The position numbers and the translations under genes are program-made. Below, piece after piece: positions 12,259 to 23,409 of a stretch of 64,000 nt of DNA. Under the pieces are notes generated by a model. It did not search any database, was not told the DNA's origin, and saw only the letters and a program-made list of their open reading frames with translations. The DNA is from Bretschneidera sinensis (Eukaryota > Streptophyta > Magnoliopsida > Brassicales > Akaniaceae): the NCBI GenBank assembly GCA_023935145.1, contig JALCZK010000213.1:124001-188000 (forward strand), written 5' to 3'. Within the stretch, counting starts at the first letter, position 1, and each line of letters begins with the position of its first letter.

Positions 12259-13908
12259 TGTGGTAGTTTCTGTAGTTGATAATATTCCATTACAGGGTGA
12301 TGTGCAATTTCTTGATGTTTCTTTTAATTTTTCTTCCTTCTGGTGTCAAAGTGGAAATTTCAGTTGATTTGAAATTTGCAATCACCAAAGGGGAGTCAAA
12401 TTTAGTTCCCTTTTAGTCACAAAGCTTGTATTTACCTTCTTTTTTCTAATGGGAATTCTTGCTCTTTTTATTTTCCTTCGGAAAGCGGTGGCGAAAGGAT
12501 GTGTGCAGTGTGCATGTAATTGTTGGAGATGACGAGGGGATAAGTCTTTTTTCCGTCTCTCCTACCTTTAATCTTCCCTTCCGTTGATATTGTTAGACAA
12601 TCTGCTACCTAGATTGAATGTCTAGTGCTGGCTTTATTCTTTGTGTTAAGTAATTAGGACAAAATTTCCCCTGATTTTTAGAATTGTTTTCTCTAGTTGG
12701 AGTAAAAATTTGTTACAATGGCGATAAAGATCATATGTTAATCATCATTTAACAGATCGATAATGATATGTTCAAATCAAATAAAAATAAAATATTTTTT
12801 TAATGTTTTCTTGTGGTCTGATAAAAAAATTAGTCAATTAGTTTATTGTTTTTTTTTTCAACTTTCAAGGGATAGTCCTATTAAAAAGAAATATTCAAGG
12901 AATGGTCTTATGGGTATTGATATCTACACTTTTTTTTTTTTTTCATTTCCTACTAATCTTAATTCTTAATTCTCAATCTTTAATTTTTTTTTTTTAATCT
13001 TAGAATCTCTTTTCTTTTTTAACAGCATGTAAATTTTAATTTTACTGGAGTCGCTTAGGTAATAATTTTATAGTTAAGCAAAATATCAATACCGGATTTA
13101 GGTGATTTGGTCTATTGGTTACTTCGAATTTTCTATATAGTAAAGCATGGTTTGATCTCCGTTCTCCAAGTTATAACCTATATGAATAACTAGGGTTGTG
13201 CATTTGGTTAAGTTGATTAAAACGATCAAGAATTTCGGTTGACAAAATTATTAATGGTAATCAAATGAATTAGCTATTCAATTAATTTGGTTAATTGATA
13301 TAAAAAAAGATTGATTAATTTAATGATAATTCCAAGTTTTAACTGAAATATAATTGAATAATAAACCTTTTCTCCTAACACAAAATTCTTGAAAATTTAC
13401 ACCAAACAAGCAATCCCTGAAAATTTACAACAAAACCAATCTAACAATCTAGATCAAAGATATTCTTTTTTTTTCCCCAAAAAATAAACCAAAGATAATG
13501 AATACTCTATACTACTATAGACAAGCGTCACATGGTAACAATATAGATCATGTATTGTGCCCAGCAAGCATCACATGTATTCCGAAGCTCTATGAAAGAT
13601 TTGCCAACATTACATCAAACCAATTTGGCCTACATCTCTAAACATTATTTCTGTTAATTCAACTGAAATAAATAGTGTGTTCATTAACCGAAACCAAACA
13701 TATTTCAATCAAATCTGTTTCTGGTGCATTCACAACTCTACAATAATTCTATTGTGATTGCTAAAAATAACAGCTTTTACTATAAAAACAAAGAAAAAGA
13801 AAATGACAATAACCCAAAAAAACGTTGCCTCATCATAAGATTTGTTGTTGTCGCCAAAAGTGGGACAAAGAATTGATGGTGTTTAACAACGAATCTTCTT
13901 TAAACAAT

Positions 13909-14349
13909 ATGGCATCTCCTCCTCCAAATAGTAATTTCTTGTTATTTGCAACACTACTTTTCCTTGCCATTAAGATTTCTCCTTCACAATTGTTGCCGAA
14001 AGCTCCAAAATCTCCATCAAAATTAATCCAAAGCGTATGCAATGAAACCACCATATATGTGTTTTGCATGAATGTCCTCGCATCAAATCCTCAAGCCCTC
14101 GCAGCTAAAGATGCGTTGGCTCTTTTAGATGTTGCTGTCACCATAGGAAGAGACGATGCAGAAGCGACGCTGAGTTTCATCAATCGGATGCTAACAAATA
14201 AAGATGTCAGCTTTATTGGATTAAAACCCGCTCTCAGTGTTTGCATCAGATCGTACGGAAGTATGATCAACTCATTCTCATTGGTGAAAAATGAAGTGAA
14301 GGAAGATGCACAAACTGTGAATTATGATGTGATGGTTATGCATGATTAA
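13909..14349 (+). CDS. Pectin methylesterase/invertase inhibitor (PMEI)-like secreted protein, C-terminally short
   Basis: I chose the third in-frame ATG at 13,909 because it starts MASPPPNS and leads into a hydrophobic segment (LLFATLLFLAIKI) typical of a signal peptide. Earlier ATGs add a charged extension. The mature part has the PMEI fold signature: a first Cys pair in SVCNETTIYVFCMNVL, then ALAAKDALALLDVAVTIG, a helix-rich region and a third Cys in ALSVCIRSYG. Family members inhibit pectin methylesterases or acid invertases in the wall or vacuole. The frame ends after VNYDVMVMHD, so the final helix and its conserved fourth Cys are missing; about 30 residues are lost compared with the usual length. 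Without the second disulfide the inhibitor may not fold normally. A TATA-like box (actataaaaac) lies near 13,779. It is a single-exon gene, as is usual in the family. Confidence 0.75.
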   Translation: MASPPPNSNFLLFATLLFLAIKISPSQLLPKAPKSPSKLIQSVCNETTIYVFCMNVLASNPQALAAKDALALLDVAVTIGRDDAEATLSFINRMLTNKDVSFIGLKPALSVCIRSYGSMINSFSLVKNEVKEDAQTVNYDVMVMHD

Positions 14350-14953
14350 ATTCACTATTGCAATGTTGCATTGGTTAAGGCAAAGTGTAATGTTAAATCA
14401 AATTAATATTTCTCAACAAAATCGAAGGATGAGTCAGGTATTTTCAATTGCAGCCAGAGCAACAGATACTATACTGACCGAGGGCCTGGAAAATTAATCC
14501 TATAATATTCATTTATTTTGAATTTAATCGGTATATATAATTTTTAAAAATATTAATCAAGTCGAAAGTCCGAATAACTCCATTCTAAAAAATACTACCC
14601 AATTCCTATACAGACCACACTTACCAATCTGAAATAGCTCCTTTCGTTAGTATACGCTGTCTTAATCAAAAGTTTGGTTCGAGTCATTTCTATTTCGGAA
14701 CAAATAACCCTAAAAAAAAAACCGGCTTCATCATCTTCACCTTTATCTGTTTTTAGTCCCCCATTGATTCTTACCAAACATACATATTGGTTCCATTGAT
14801 TAGCAAGCTAATCATCAGTTAGATTGCTGTCAGCTTCCGATCACTCAACAAGCACCACATACCATATACCATACAGTTCTCCTTTGCTGATTTGTTGCTT
14901 CATCTTCTTTCTCTTTTTTCTTTTTTTTCCCTGGGCTTTGTGACTTAGTCAAT

Positions 14954-14990
14954 GTCTTCTGGTAAATAATCGTTGCTCCTTTTTTCCCAT
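14954..14990 (-). pseudogene. F-box gene relic: start codon and first 12 codons only
   Basis: The minus strand reads atgggaaaaaaggagcaacg and then tatttaccagaagac. This matches the first codons of the intact F-box gene at 39,639 (MGKKSNYHFPEDV) with one extra base that shifts the frame. Homology to the F-box gene stops at the equivalent of the PED codons; beyond that lies unrelated sequence. The upstream side (14,991-15,250) also resembles the region upstream of the other F-box copies, including the tract cgaattgaagaagtag. It is a breakpoint remnant with no coding capacity. Confidence 0.7.
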
Positions 14991-15107
14991 CCTTGAATAC
15001 AAAACTCTCTTTTTCCGTACAAGAATAAAGTATTAGTATTTCGAATTGAAGAAGTAGTTTCAATTCTATTCTCTAGGGTTCTACTATCATATCTACGCAA
15101 ATACACT

Positions 15108-15108
<1 letters not shown>

Positions 15109-15169
<61 letters not shown>
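15109..15169 (+). repeat. Compound (TG)n(TA)n microsatellite
   Basis: About 8 TG units are followed by a continuous run of about 23 TA units. Reading frames across it are low-complexity and not genes. Confidence 0.97.
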
Positions 15170-15173
<4 letters not shown>

Positions 15174-15787
15174 AGATTACTTTCTTTTTAGGAAAATTTC
15201 TATTATACAGTAGAAATTTATCAAAATCAGTGAAAATTACTATATTCTCAATTTATATCTCTATTTTCTTAAATATTTTCAATTTATTCACCAAACGCAA
15301 TTACATCATCTTTAAAATAAAACTTTAAGATATTTTTGCCAAACACTATACAGTTCACATGTGTTTGCGCCTATCAATATGAGCACCATGTTATGTTAAA
15401 CTTAAGGAATTACAAAAGTTTTGCGATTCATCTATCTTTATGCCCTTGATATCAACATCATCTTCCTAGTATTCCCTTGTGTTCTGTGTTCTACAACACT
15501 CCAGAATAGTATTAGATTAAAAAACAAATTGTGAAATATTTTTTTTTAAAGATAAACATAAGAAGTAGTACAAACCCACTCTAGTAGCAAAAACTGCCAT
15601 GAAGGACAGCTACGCTACTTACTGCAGAAATAAAAAAAGGAAGAGACACACAACTAAACCTGCTGCAAAACAAGTGGTGCAGCAGAATCCATACCCAACC
15701 ACAAACTAGAACATATTACACCACCTTTGTAGCACCAACCCTAACCTCACCACAGTGCTATTTAAACTCTATTGTCCCCTCCTCCTC

Positions 15788-16280
15788 TTAACTAGGAGGA
15801 AATATTATCAGATCATTTTTATTACAACCAGAATAGTTCCTTTTGCAATTTACAAGGTTTGGAAATGTTTTCTGATCAATGCATATACGGATTTCCCACA
15901 ATAGAAGTGTTCCAGTTGCATTTTGATTACATGCCACCTCCGGTTTGGACCCAAAACTTTGCTGGATGGTGTTTATAATTGATTCCGCACTATATTTTGC
16001 ATTCGCATGCGGGGAAATGTTACCTGCAAACAAAGACAATGAAAAGAATGAAAAAAAAAAGAAGAAATTGATTATACTTAAAAACTCCAAGATAAATATA
16101 TTGAGTTGCTTCTCATTACCATTTGCCAAGATTTGTAGTAGAACATGCTTCTTTACCAATGACAAGCCTTCTTGGTAATAACCTACAGGATTAGTAGCAA
16201 ACTCGGAACACTTTCCACGTACTTCCCATTCGTACTTCCAAAACTTTTTGTTGAGCTTGTTGTCTATTAGATTGGGGGCA
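15788..16280 (-). pseudogene. RNase T2 (S-RNase-like, class III) 3' fragment, copy A
   Basis: Two exons are readable on the minus strand: part of the middle exon (about 16,280-16,120) and the last exon (16,024-15,788), separated by a canonical GT...AG intron of about 95 bp. They encode APNLIDNKLNKKFWKYEW, then the second active-site block and the C-terminal pattern LLWEIRICIDQ followed by NCKRNYSGCNKNDL. The second catalytic motif should be EW-x-x-HG-x-C; here it reads EWEVRGKC, so the catalytic His is an Arg (copy B has His). The first exon with active site I is missing, because sequence from about 16,282 upstream is Copia-related. The fragment cannot encode an active ribonuclease. It is nearly the same as the last two exons at 45,084-45,599. 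Confidence 0.85.
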
Positions 16281-16359
16281 ATTTCTCTCGATCCTTATAA
16301 GCTACAATTTAATCGGATATGTTGATTGTACATTATCATGTACCCTTTCCAATATTATT

Positions 16360-19300
16360 TATCCGGTGATGGCACCACCACCTTTAATCATGCTTTTCAA
16401 ACATGGCTCCAAAAGACTGATGCCTTCTCTCCTGGATTAATGCTACTCTTACTTCAGACATCCTCCAAGACGTCCATGATATGCGTACCTCTCGGGATGT
16501 TTAGCTGGTATTGGAACAACGTTATCTTGATCAATCCAATACTAATGAGTTTGACCTCCGCTTGAAGCTTCATAAACATACTAAAGAATGAAAGTCTATG
16601 GAGCAGTATCTTCAGGACATCAAAGCTATAGCTGATGCTCTTGCTGCCATAAATTCATCACTCTATACCAAAGACCTCATTTCCTATGCATTAGCAGGCC
16701 TGACTACCGAGTATGAAAGCTTCATCACTATGGTCACCAACACCAACATCACCCTTACCTTTAACAGTCCCCTACCAGCATGGTTCAGGTACTGATTGGT
16801 CCTCTCATTTTTCTCCTATATTTAATCAATCTGCGGGTATTTTCTCTTACAGTCATGAAGATTTATTGGGATCGAATCTTTGGATCCTCCTCCACGCCAT
16901 GTCAGATCTATCACACCACTTGTCACCTTGCCTTAACTTGTCCTCACCAGTTCAATCATGCCGTTGTCTCTCATGACTTGCCAAAATCATTTGCTACGAT
17001 GTCACTAGGTGAGTCTAATGCCGCTCTATAGTACCCTGATACAGCTACCTCAGCTCATATGACTCCACAGTCAGGTATACTTACTAACCTTACACCTTAT
17101 TTTGGAAAAACCAAAATTTTTATCTGTAATGGACAATTACTTGATATAAATCATGTTGGTTCTACTTTCTTACGCACCTCCACTAAACCTCTTCATCTTT
17201 ACAAATGTTTTGCATTTCCCAAACTTATCTCATAACTTACTTTCTGTTAAGCACATATGTTCTTATAACGACTGTTCTGCTAACTTTGATGCCCCTCATG
17301 TTGTTATCAAGGACAAGAGTGCGGGGAGAACTCTTCTCAAATCCTCCAGTGATGGTGATCTCTACCCTCTTCCACCCGATTTGGTCACTACCTCTCCTTT
17401 GGCACTGGTCTCTCGTCAAGTCTTTGGTAATGTTTGGCATCGTAGGCTAGGTCATTTAGGTCCTCATGTGTTTTCCCTTTTACAAACTCGCAAGAATATT
17501 TCTTTGTCTTCTAAATATTTTGGTTTTTGTTCGAAGTGTCAGTTATGCAAGTCTAAACATTTACCTTTTGAGTCTGTTGAGTATTGTACGACCAAACCTT
17601 TAGCCTCAGTACATTCTGATATTTGGCAATCTTCTATTTTATCAAATTTGGATTATCGATATTATGTTATTTTTGTATATAATTTTTCTTGGTGTTCTTG
17701 GTTTTTTCCTATACGTAAAAAATTTGAAGTCTTTCAACACTTTTATACTTTTAAAACTCTTGTTGAAAATCAGTTTTCTACCAAAACAAAGTTTTTTCAA
17801 AGTGATGGTGGTAAAGAATTTGACCAAATGTCTTTCAAACAATTTTTTGCTCACCGTGGTATTGCCTTTCGTATGTCTTGCCCAGAAACACCTCAACAAA
17901 ATGGCGTCGCAGAACGTAAGCATCGCCACATTAGTGAAATGGCCCGAACCCTTTTAATTCGTTCCTCTCTCCTTGAGTCTTTTTAGGTTGATGCTACATA
18001 CACTTCACTTAATATCATCAATCGTCTCCCAACTCCTATTTTACAAAATCAAGCTCCTTATACAAAATTGTTTTCTAAAACTCTTGATTACTCAACTTTT
18101 CGTGTCTTCGAGTGTGCTTGTTATCCAAATCTCACTGCTAATACTCCCCACAAACTCGCACCTCGATCAAAACAATGCGTCTTCCTAGGCTATGCTCAAA
18201 ATTACAAAGGATATAGGTGTCTAGATCCTACCACTGGTTGTGTCTATACCAATCGTTATGTTGTCTTCCATGAACTCTCTTTTCCCTATCCCATTCTCTC
18301 CAAACCCGTTACCTCCACTCAAGTTACCCAACCTATCACTCATCTTCTTGTAATTACAACTATAGAACCATTACATCAACCTTTCTCCTCGTCTCCTATG
18401 TCTCTCACCACACCTTTTCCTTGTCTCCCTTCAACCCCACTATCGACATATCTTGCTTTGCTGCCTCCAACTTCAACCTCTTCACCTATGGCCTCTATCG
18501 TACCCACCAACTCTTCATCCCCACCACTGACCTCTTTTGCTTTGCCGCCTCAGCCTGACCCTTTAACATCGACCTCAGCTTCCTATAGTCCTAATATTAT
18601 TCTCTTTATTGATCAGGTCGTTCCTTCTACCACTATTGTTCCTCCACAAATGCCTCCTGTTATCCCATGATCACTCGTTCTAAGACTAGCATCCGTAAAC
18701 CCAAAAACTGACTCTCTCTTGTAGCTACTACCTTACCAACTGAACTAACTTTTTTTCCACAAGCAAATAAAGATCTCGAGTGAAAGTTAGCTATGGCTGG
18801 CGAATTTAATGCTTTTTTAACTAACCACACTTGAGATCTAGTTCCATATGATCCAATGAAAATTTTAGTTGGGTGTAAGTGGATTTACAAGATTAAATAT
18901 CAGCTTGATAGGTCTGTGGAGCGCTAAAAAGTGAGGTTGGTCGCTCAAGGATTTCACCAATAACCAGATATTGACTATCATGAAACCTTTAGTCCAGTTG
19001 TTAAACCTACTACTATATGCACTGTTTTATCTTTAGCCATTTCTCATGCTTGGGTGATTAGAAAATTGGATGTTAAGAATACTTTTCTTCATGGCTATCT
19101 TAATAAAGTTGTGTACATGAAATAACCTCATGGTTTTGTTGATAACAATCATCCCTTTCATGTTTGTAAATTACGCAAAGCCATCTATGGTCTGAAATAG
19201 ACTCATAGGGCTTGGTTTCCTTGCTTTAGTTCTTTTCTTCCTGCTTTTGGTTTTTATTACAGTTGGATTGACACTTCTATGTTTGCTCTCAAGTCATCCC

Positions 19301-20480
19301 ATGGTTTTCTTATTTTATTCTTGTATGTTGATGACACCATCCTCACAAGAAATAACACCATCCTACTTTTTTGCGTTATACACATTTTATCTAACCAGTT
19401 TTCTATGAAGGATCTTGGTGATCTTCATTATTTCCTTGGCATTGAAGCTGCCCGTCACCTCACCAGCTTGTTTCTCTCTCAAACTAAATACACCAAGGAC
19501 CTTTTACTTATATTTTTTATGTCCTCAGCAAAACCAGTTAAAAACTTATATTCCTTCCCAATCTGCACCTTCACTACATGAAGGTGAACTACTCATAGAT
19601 CCCTCTGAATATAGGAGTATGGTTGGAGGTCTAAGATATTTAACCATGACCCGACCTGATATTGGGTATGTTGTTAATCTGGCTAGTCAGTTTTTGGATG
19701 CTCCTCAAATGGATCATTTTCAGCTTATCAAACATCTTTTTTTTTTTATATTTATGTGGAACCACTAATCATGGTTTACGTTTTGCTTCTGTAAAAAAAT
19801 TATCTCTTTCTTGCTATACAGATGTAGAGTGGGTCGGCTGCCCTGACAGTCACCAATCCACCATAGGTTATGTCATGTTTCTAGAACCCAATCTTATTTC
19901 TTGGAAAGCAAAGAAATAACCCACTGTGTCTCGCTCCAGCACTGAATATGATATAGATCCCTTAGTTATGTTGTCGCTAAGACTTATTGGATTTGTTAGC
20001 TTCTCTATGACTTATATGTGTTCTTGAACAATTCGAGTTTATTGTGATAACATTGGTGCTACTTATCTTGCCGCTAATCCAATTTTTCATGCTCGCACCA
20101 AGCATATTGAGATTGATTTTCATTTTGTTTGTGAAAAATTAGCCTAAGGAGATGTTCAAATTCACTATATTCCCACTGATACTCAGCTTGCCGATATATT
20201 CACAAAAGGGTTGTCTTCACCCCGATTTCTCTAACATAAAAACAATTTCTCTATGGTTTCACCCCATTCGAATTGAGGGAGATGTGTAAATGTATATATT
20301 CATAATATAAACAATATTAGGAAACTCTAGTCTTGTCCTACTAGGACATTCTTGCATAAATAGGAAACTCTTGTCCTACTATGACACTCTGGTACCCTAT
20401 AAATATGCAGCTCCTACTATTGTATCAAGCAGTAGTCAGTATATAGAAACCCTAATATGCAGCTCCTATGAACATTGTAT
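16360..20480 (+). mobile_element. Degenerate Ty1/Copia retrotransposon, 5' LTR missing
   Basis: Copia-order domains can be followed through many stops and frameshifts. They are a gag/UBN2 region (16,440-16,790, around LQDIKAIADALAAINS), the protease active-site block YPDTATSAHMT (about 17,036), and GAG-preintegrase (NVWHRRLGHLG). Next come the integrase core (ASVHSDIW, QSDGGKEFD, PQQNGVAERKHRH), reverse transcriptase (VGCKWIYKIK, the LYVDDTI active site near 19,325) and RNase H ([27 protein letters not shown]). A purine-rich tract (ttgagggagatg) at 20,272-20,284 precedes a likely 3' LTR start at 20,285 (TGTAAATG), with a TATA box near 20,397. The LTR 3' end and the whole 5' LTR are not visible. 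The 5' part abuts the truncated RNase exon. It is probably an old RE1/Ale-type element. Confidence 0.88.
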
Positions 20481-20494
20481 GATGGAAGTCGCCG

Positions 20495-20640
20495 AGCAAA
20501 AACGCTCTCTTGTCTAGTGGTTAAAGACATCTCTCTTTAAACAAGGCAATGAGAATTCAACTTTCTCTTGGAAGAGGGAATTGGCTCCTGGCAACTCTCT
20601 TTATAGCTTCGTTTCTGTATATTAATAGAAAAAAATGATA
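20495..20640 (+). mobile_element. Possible tRNA-derived SINE
   Basis: The sequence tgtctagtggttaaagac resembles a Pol III A box. The text gagaattcaactt, about 45 bp downstream, resembles a B box (GGTTCAANYCC) with mismatches. The unit ends in an AT-rich tail. No target-site duplication was found by eye, so this is a candidate only. Confidence 0.4.
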
Positions 20641-20703
20641 CAGTAAATAATACTGTAAGCACTTATTTATCCAAATATTAAAATCAATTTAAAACATCAT
20701 CAA

Positions 20704-20900
20704 TCAAAGCATTTTTTTGGGAGTTTGTGCCTTCATTACCAAGAATGGAACTAACACTTGTGCTGTCATTCGATCAGCCATTGATATATAGCAAAGCTTC
20801 AACTTAATTTTGGGAGTTTTCAAGTTGGATTCTACACTAATTAGCTTTACTACCAAAGATGAATGAAGTACCAAAACCAAATGCTTCTATTTATAGGGCT
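20704..20900 (-). other. TATA box followed by a 25-codon reading frame, possible first exon of a small gene
   Basis: On the minus strand a good TATA box (cctataaataga, about 20,887-20,898) is followed about 105 bp later by an ATG at 20,781. The frame starts MADRMTAQVLVPFLV and ends at 20,704. The codon run includes a possible donor (ttg|gtaatg) after VPFL, so this could be a signal-peptide exon of a small secreted protein. No downstream exon was recognised. Function unknown. Confidence 0.25.
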
Positions 20901-21712
20901 AAATGCAAAGATGATAGAGCAGTGCTAGAAGTGGAAGCTGGGAATATAAATTTAATTAGTACATGATATTAGCAACTGATAGATATGAAAGGCTATGAAA
21001 GGAACATATTAATTTTGAGGAGTCAAAGTGTCACATGATCAATCTAGCAATTATAGTTAATTCTAGGTAACTATAACATGCAAAAGAGAAGGCACTTTAA
21101 CAAAAAGTTCTTGCCTAGATTACCGTCAGAGAGAGAGACATGATTGAAGAATTTTCTTTTTTTCTCTCTATCTGACGATCAAAAAGCTCTCCCCTTTCAC
21201 TTAAGAGCTTTTGTTATTGTTTTTCTTTTCCTTTGTTTCATCTGTACCGCACATTACTTGGCATGCTGCACTTGTTTAACGAGTACGGATACTTGTACAT
21301 TTAGGACATACAATAAAGCATACTATATTTTTTTTTACTCTAGAACTCCACGGGTAATTCTTTGGAAATCTATTGGTAACATAAAGAGACTTAAATAAAA
21401 TTTCCATTTCATGTCGATCCGGTGTGATTTCATTGACTAAATGGCCTGAGATGTGTGGATTGTTGTCTGTTGTGGTTGTATGTCTCTCATGATTATTGTT
21501 TAACTTAAAAACATGAAACAGTTCATGAGGAACAGAGGCATACTCAACCAACTTACCATGGAAATCTTTGAATGAAATTCTGACCTTGAGGCTCTCAAAT
21601 ATTTCACAATACTCCATCAGCAGTAAAATAATTAGTTAAATCTGGAAAACCTTCCGGTTCAATAAACAATAATACTGAATAAAGATACTGTATAACATAT
21701 AAACATTCATGC

Positions 21713-21721
21713 CTATATAAA
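21713..21721 (+). promoter_or_regulatory. TATA box of the first EC1-like gene
   Basis: The sequence ctatataaagc lies about 60 bp before the ATG at 21,776, the usual spacing for a plant core promoter with a short leader. Confidence 0.6.
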
Positions 21722-21775
21722 GCCTAACATTACCAAACTCTGATTAATAAATCAATCTGTCCCTCAATCAAAAAA

Positions 21776-22174
21776 TGGCTACTACTACTTACAAGCTGTT
21801 TTTGGTCACTCTTCTCCTTGCTTTGATGATCAATATGACACCTGTATGTGACCGAGGCACAAGCAGTACTGAACCCTGGAGGCGCAAGTTACAGTCTTGT
21901 GAATCGATTGAAATTGGATGAAGAAACAATGAATTGCTGGGACTCATTGGTTCAGCTTCAAGCATGCACTGGAGAGCTTATCCTGTTTTTTTTTTTTGTT
22001 TTTTCTGAATGGGGAAACTCACATAGGCAAAGGTTGTTAACAAGCTATAACTTATACAATTGGACGTCAGTGTTGGCCAACAAAGCTTCTTACTCTTGGC
22101 ATCACCACTCAAGAAGGTGACATTCTCCTAGGCTACTGTGATCATGAAATCGACCATGGGGATCATCACCATTA
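21776..22174 (+). pseudogene. EC1/ECA1 (prolamin-like) gametophyte protein, frameshifted copy
   Basis: The start MATTTYKLFLVTLLLALM is a good signal peptide. The rest is split over frames: after about 21,850 the coding frame shifts to one carrying LVNRLKLDEETMNCWDSL and QACTGELILFF, and it shifts again after about 21,985. The last part (LLTLGITTQEGDILLGYCDH) lies in a third stretch and ends with a His-rich tail and TAA at 22,174. The family (DUF1278/prolamin-like; Arabidopsis EC1 and relatives) comprises small Cys-rich proteins secreted by the egg cell or expressed in female gametophyte and seed, where EC1 activates sperm at fertilisation. The CC pair in the middle of the domain is not in frame. 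With at least two indels it should not make a complete protein. A second relative follows 0.8 kb downstream. Confidence 0.8.
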
Positions 22175-22199
22175 ATTCCCCACTATTGAAATCTTCATC

Positions 22200-22983
22200 T
22201 GTTCCTTGAAATAAAACTACTTTTACTATATATTAATCAAATTTTCAAATGTTCATTCTAGCAGTAATAGTTTATATTATATGAACGGGTTGTGTTATTT
22301 TGAGTTACGTATATATAGTAGTATATCTTTTGATGCAAAACACTGCAATTTTTAAACCCATTAGTTATGCTCTCATGTCTGAAGAAATTAAGACCCATTT
22401 TGGTGCCACTGGAAAATGATCAATGGATATATAAATATAATTGAAGCCATTGCCGACCAAGAATGTGTAATTTTTATTTCATAACAATACTGTTGGGTTA
22501 AGGTTGAAGTTTTTGCAATTCTAATTAACTCAACTTGTAACCCGTGAACCTGAATTTAATTATGTAACTAGTATTACTAGTTAGGGATTTGATTTAGTGT
22601 AGGATATTTGGATCTTTGAAATTTGAATTTCCGAGAGACATTAAAATATTAATAATTTAATGTGTTGCTTTTAATTTTTTTTATTATATTTAGCATATGA
22701 AGCATTAGTATAATATTTCAAAAAATAAAGATTGCTGGGGAACAATTTGCAAAAAAAATTGCTTTCCAGTACTGCTGGCACTTGCAGCAAAGTCTTCTGC
22801 ATCAATGAGTTTCAGACAATAAATAGGAATTATAATTTCCTGAAATTGGGCCTTATATTCTACACATGATACACCATTTTTCATACTCGTCAAAAGGAGG
22901 ATAGTCCACTAATCAAGATTCCAAATAGAATGTAAGCTTGCTTAGAAATGAAGTTCACTAATCATCCCAAGGTTAATGCCTTA
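22200..22983. other. No gene recognised between the two EC1-like genes
   Basis: AT-rich spacer. The minus-strand reading frame at 22,705-22,893 has no recognised domain. I see nothing else. Confidence 0.5.
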
Positions 22984-23033
22984 ATGGCCAGCAGCATTGT
23001 AGCATTGATAATGGAGCCCATCTACTCCATAAG

Positions 23034-23408
23034 ATGACCACTAATGGAGCCTGCTATGTGGATCGGGTCAACCCACGAGAGGCTTATGTATCATCATCAT
23101 CATCAACAACAACCTGTTGGGAATCGTTGATTCAGATTGAATCGTGCACAGGAGAAATCATTATGTTTTTCCTTAATAGTGAGTCGACTCACATAGGCGA
23201 AGGATGTTGCCAAGCTATAAATTCCTTTACCAAATTAGAATGCTGGTCAACCATGATTCACTCACTTGGGTTTACCAAGGAAAAGAGTGACATACTCAAA
23301 GGCTACTGTGATTATCAAAAAACAATGACACTCAAACAATCCCTTCCTCTGTGGCTTGCAAATTTGGTGCGGCCTGCTTTTTCTCCCACCAAAGAGTTGG
23401 TGCCTTGA
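23034..23408 (+). CDS. EC1/ECA1-like prolamin-like protein, six-Cys domain intact, signal peptide out of frame
   Basis: The 124-codon frame contains the whole prolamin-like domain: CWESLIQIESCTGEIIMFFL, then a CC pair in GEGCCQAI, CWSTMIHSLGFT and GYCDY. That gives six cysteines able to form three disulfides. This is the EC1/ECA1 signature of small secreted female-gametophyte proteins. The frame starts at an ATG that gives MTTNGACYVDR, which is not a signal peptide. About 50 bp upstream, at 22,984, another ATG opens MASSIVALIMEP in a different frame and stops after 17 codons, which looks like the original signal-peptide start cut off by an indel. The C-terminus is longer than usual (about 30 residues after the last Cys). 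It is either a recent pseudogene or a leaderless protein. Confidence 0.6.
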   Translation: MTTNGACYVDRVNPREAYVSSSSSTTTCWESLIQIESCTGEIIMFFLNSESTHIGEGCCQAINSFTKLECWSTMIHSLGFTKEKSDILKGYCDYQKTMTLKQSLPLWLANLVRPAFSPTKELVP

Positions 23409-23409
23409 T

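Larger units (their letters stand above)
14590..15250. repeat. Inverted copy of 30,600-31,640 (F-box upstream region)
   Basis: Read in reverse complement, this block shares the motif ggtaagtgtggtctg (30,905), the text cttggtaagaatcaat (30,611), and the repeated motif gaagattacttt followed by aaatttctac (31,400-31,620). In both places it precedes an F-box start codon region. The microsatellite inside is TG/TA here and CT/AT plus AT in the other copy. Confidence 0.65.
12426..15317. other. Copy-A-specific segment absent from copy B
   Basis: Similarity between copies A and B stops at 12,425 (agtcacaaagc) and 44,487, and resumes near 15,318 and 44,626. Copy A therefore carries about 2.9 kb that copy B replaces with about 140 bp. 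The extra segment contains the PMEI-like gene, an F-box 5' relic with its upstream region, and a TG/TA microsatellite. Between 12,430 and 13,800 it is AT-rich and holds no recognisable gene. Confidence 0.65.

Noticed and set aside
15107..15328. Frame rich in Ile/Tyr repeats
   Set aside because: Translation of a TG/TA microsatellite. The same applies to frames at 30,664-30,984 and 31,299-31,499.
21276..21617. 113-codon minus-strand frame (starting MEYCEIFESLKVRISFKD)
   Set aside because: No domain recognised and no promoter or splice context seen. It could be an exon of an unknown gene but cannot be supported from sequence alone.
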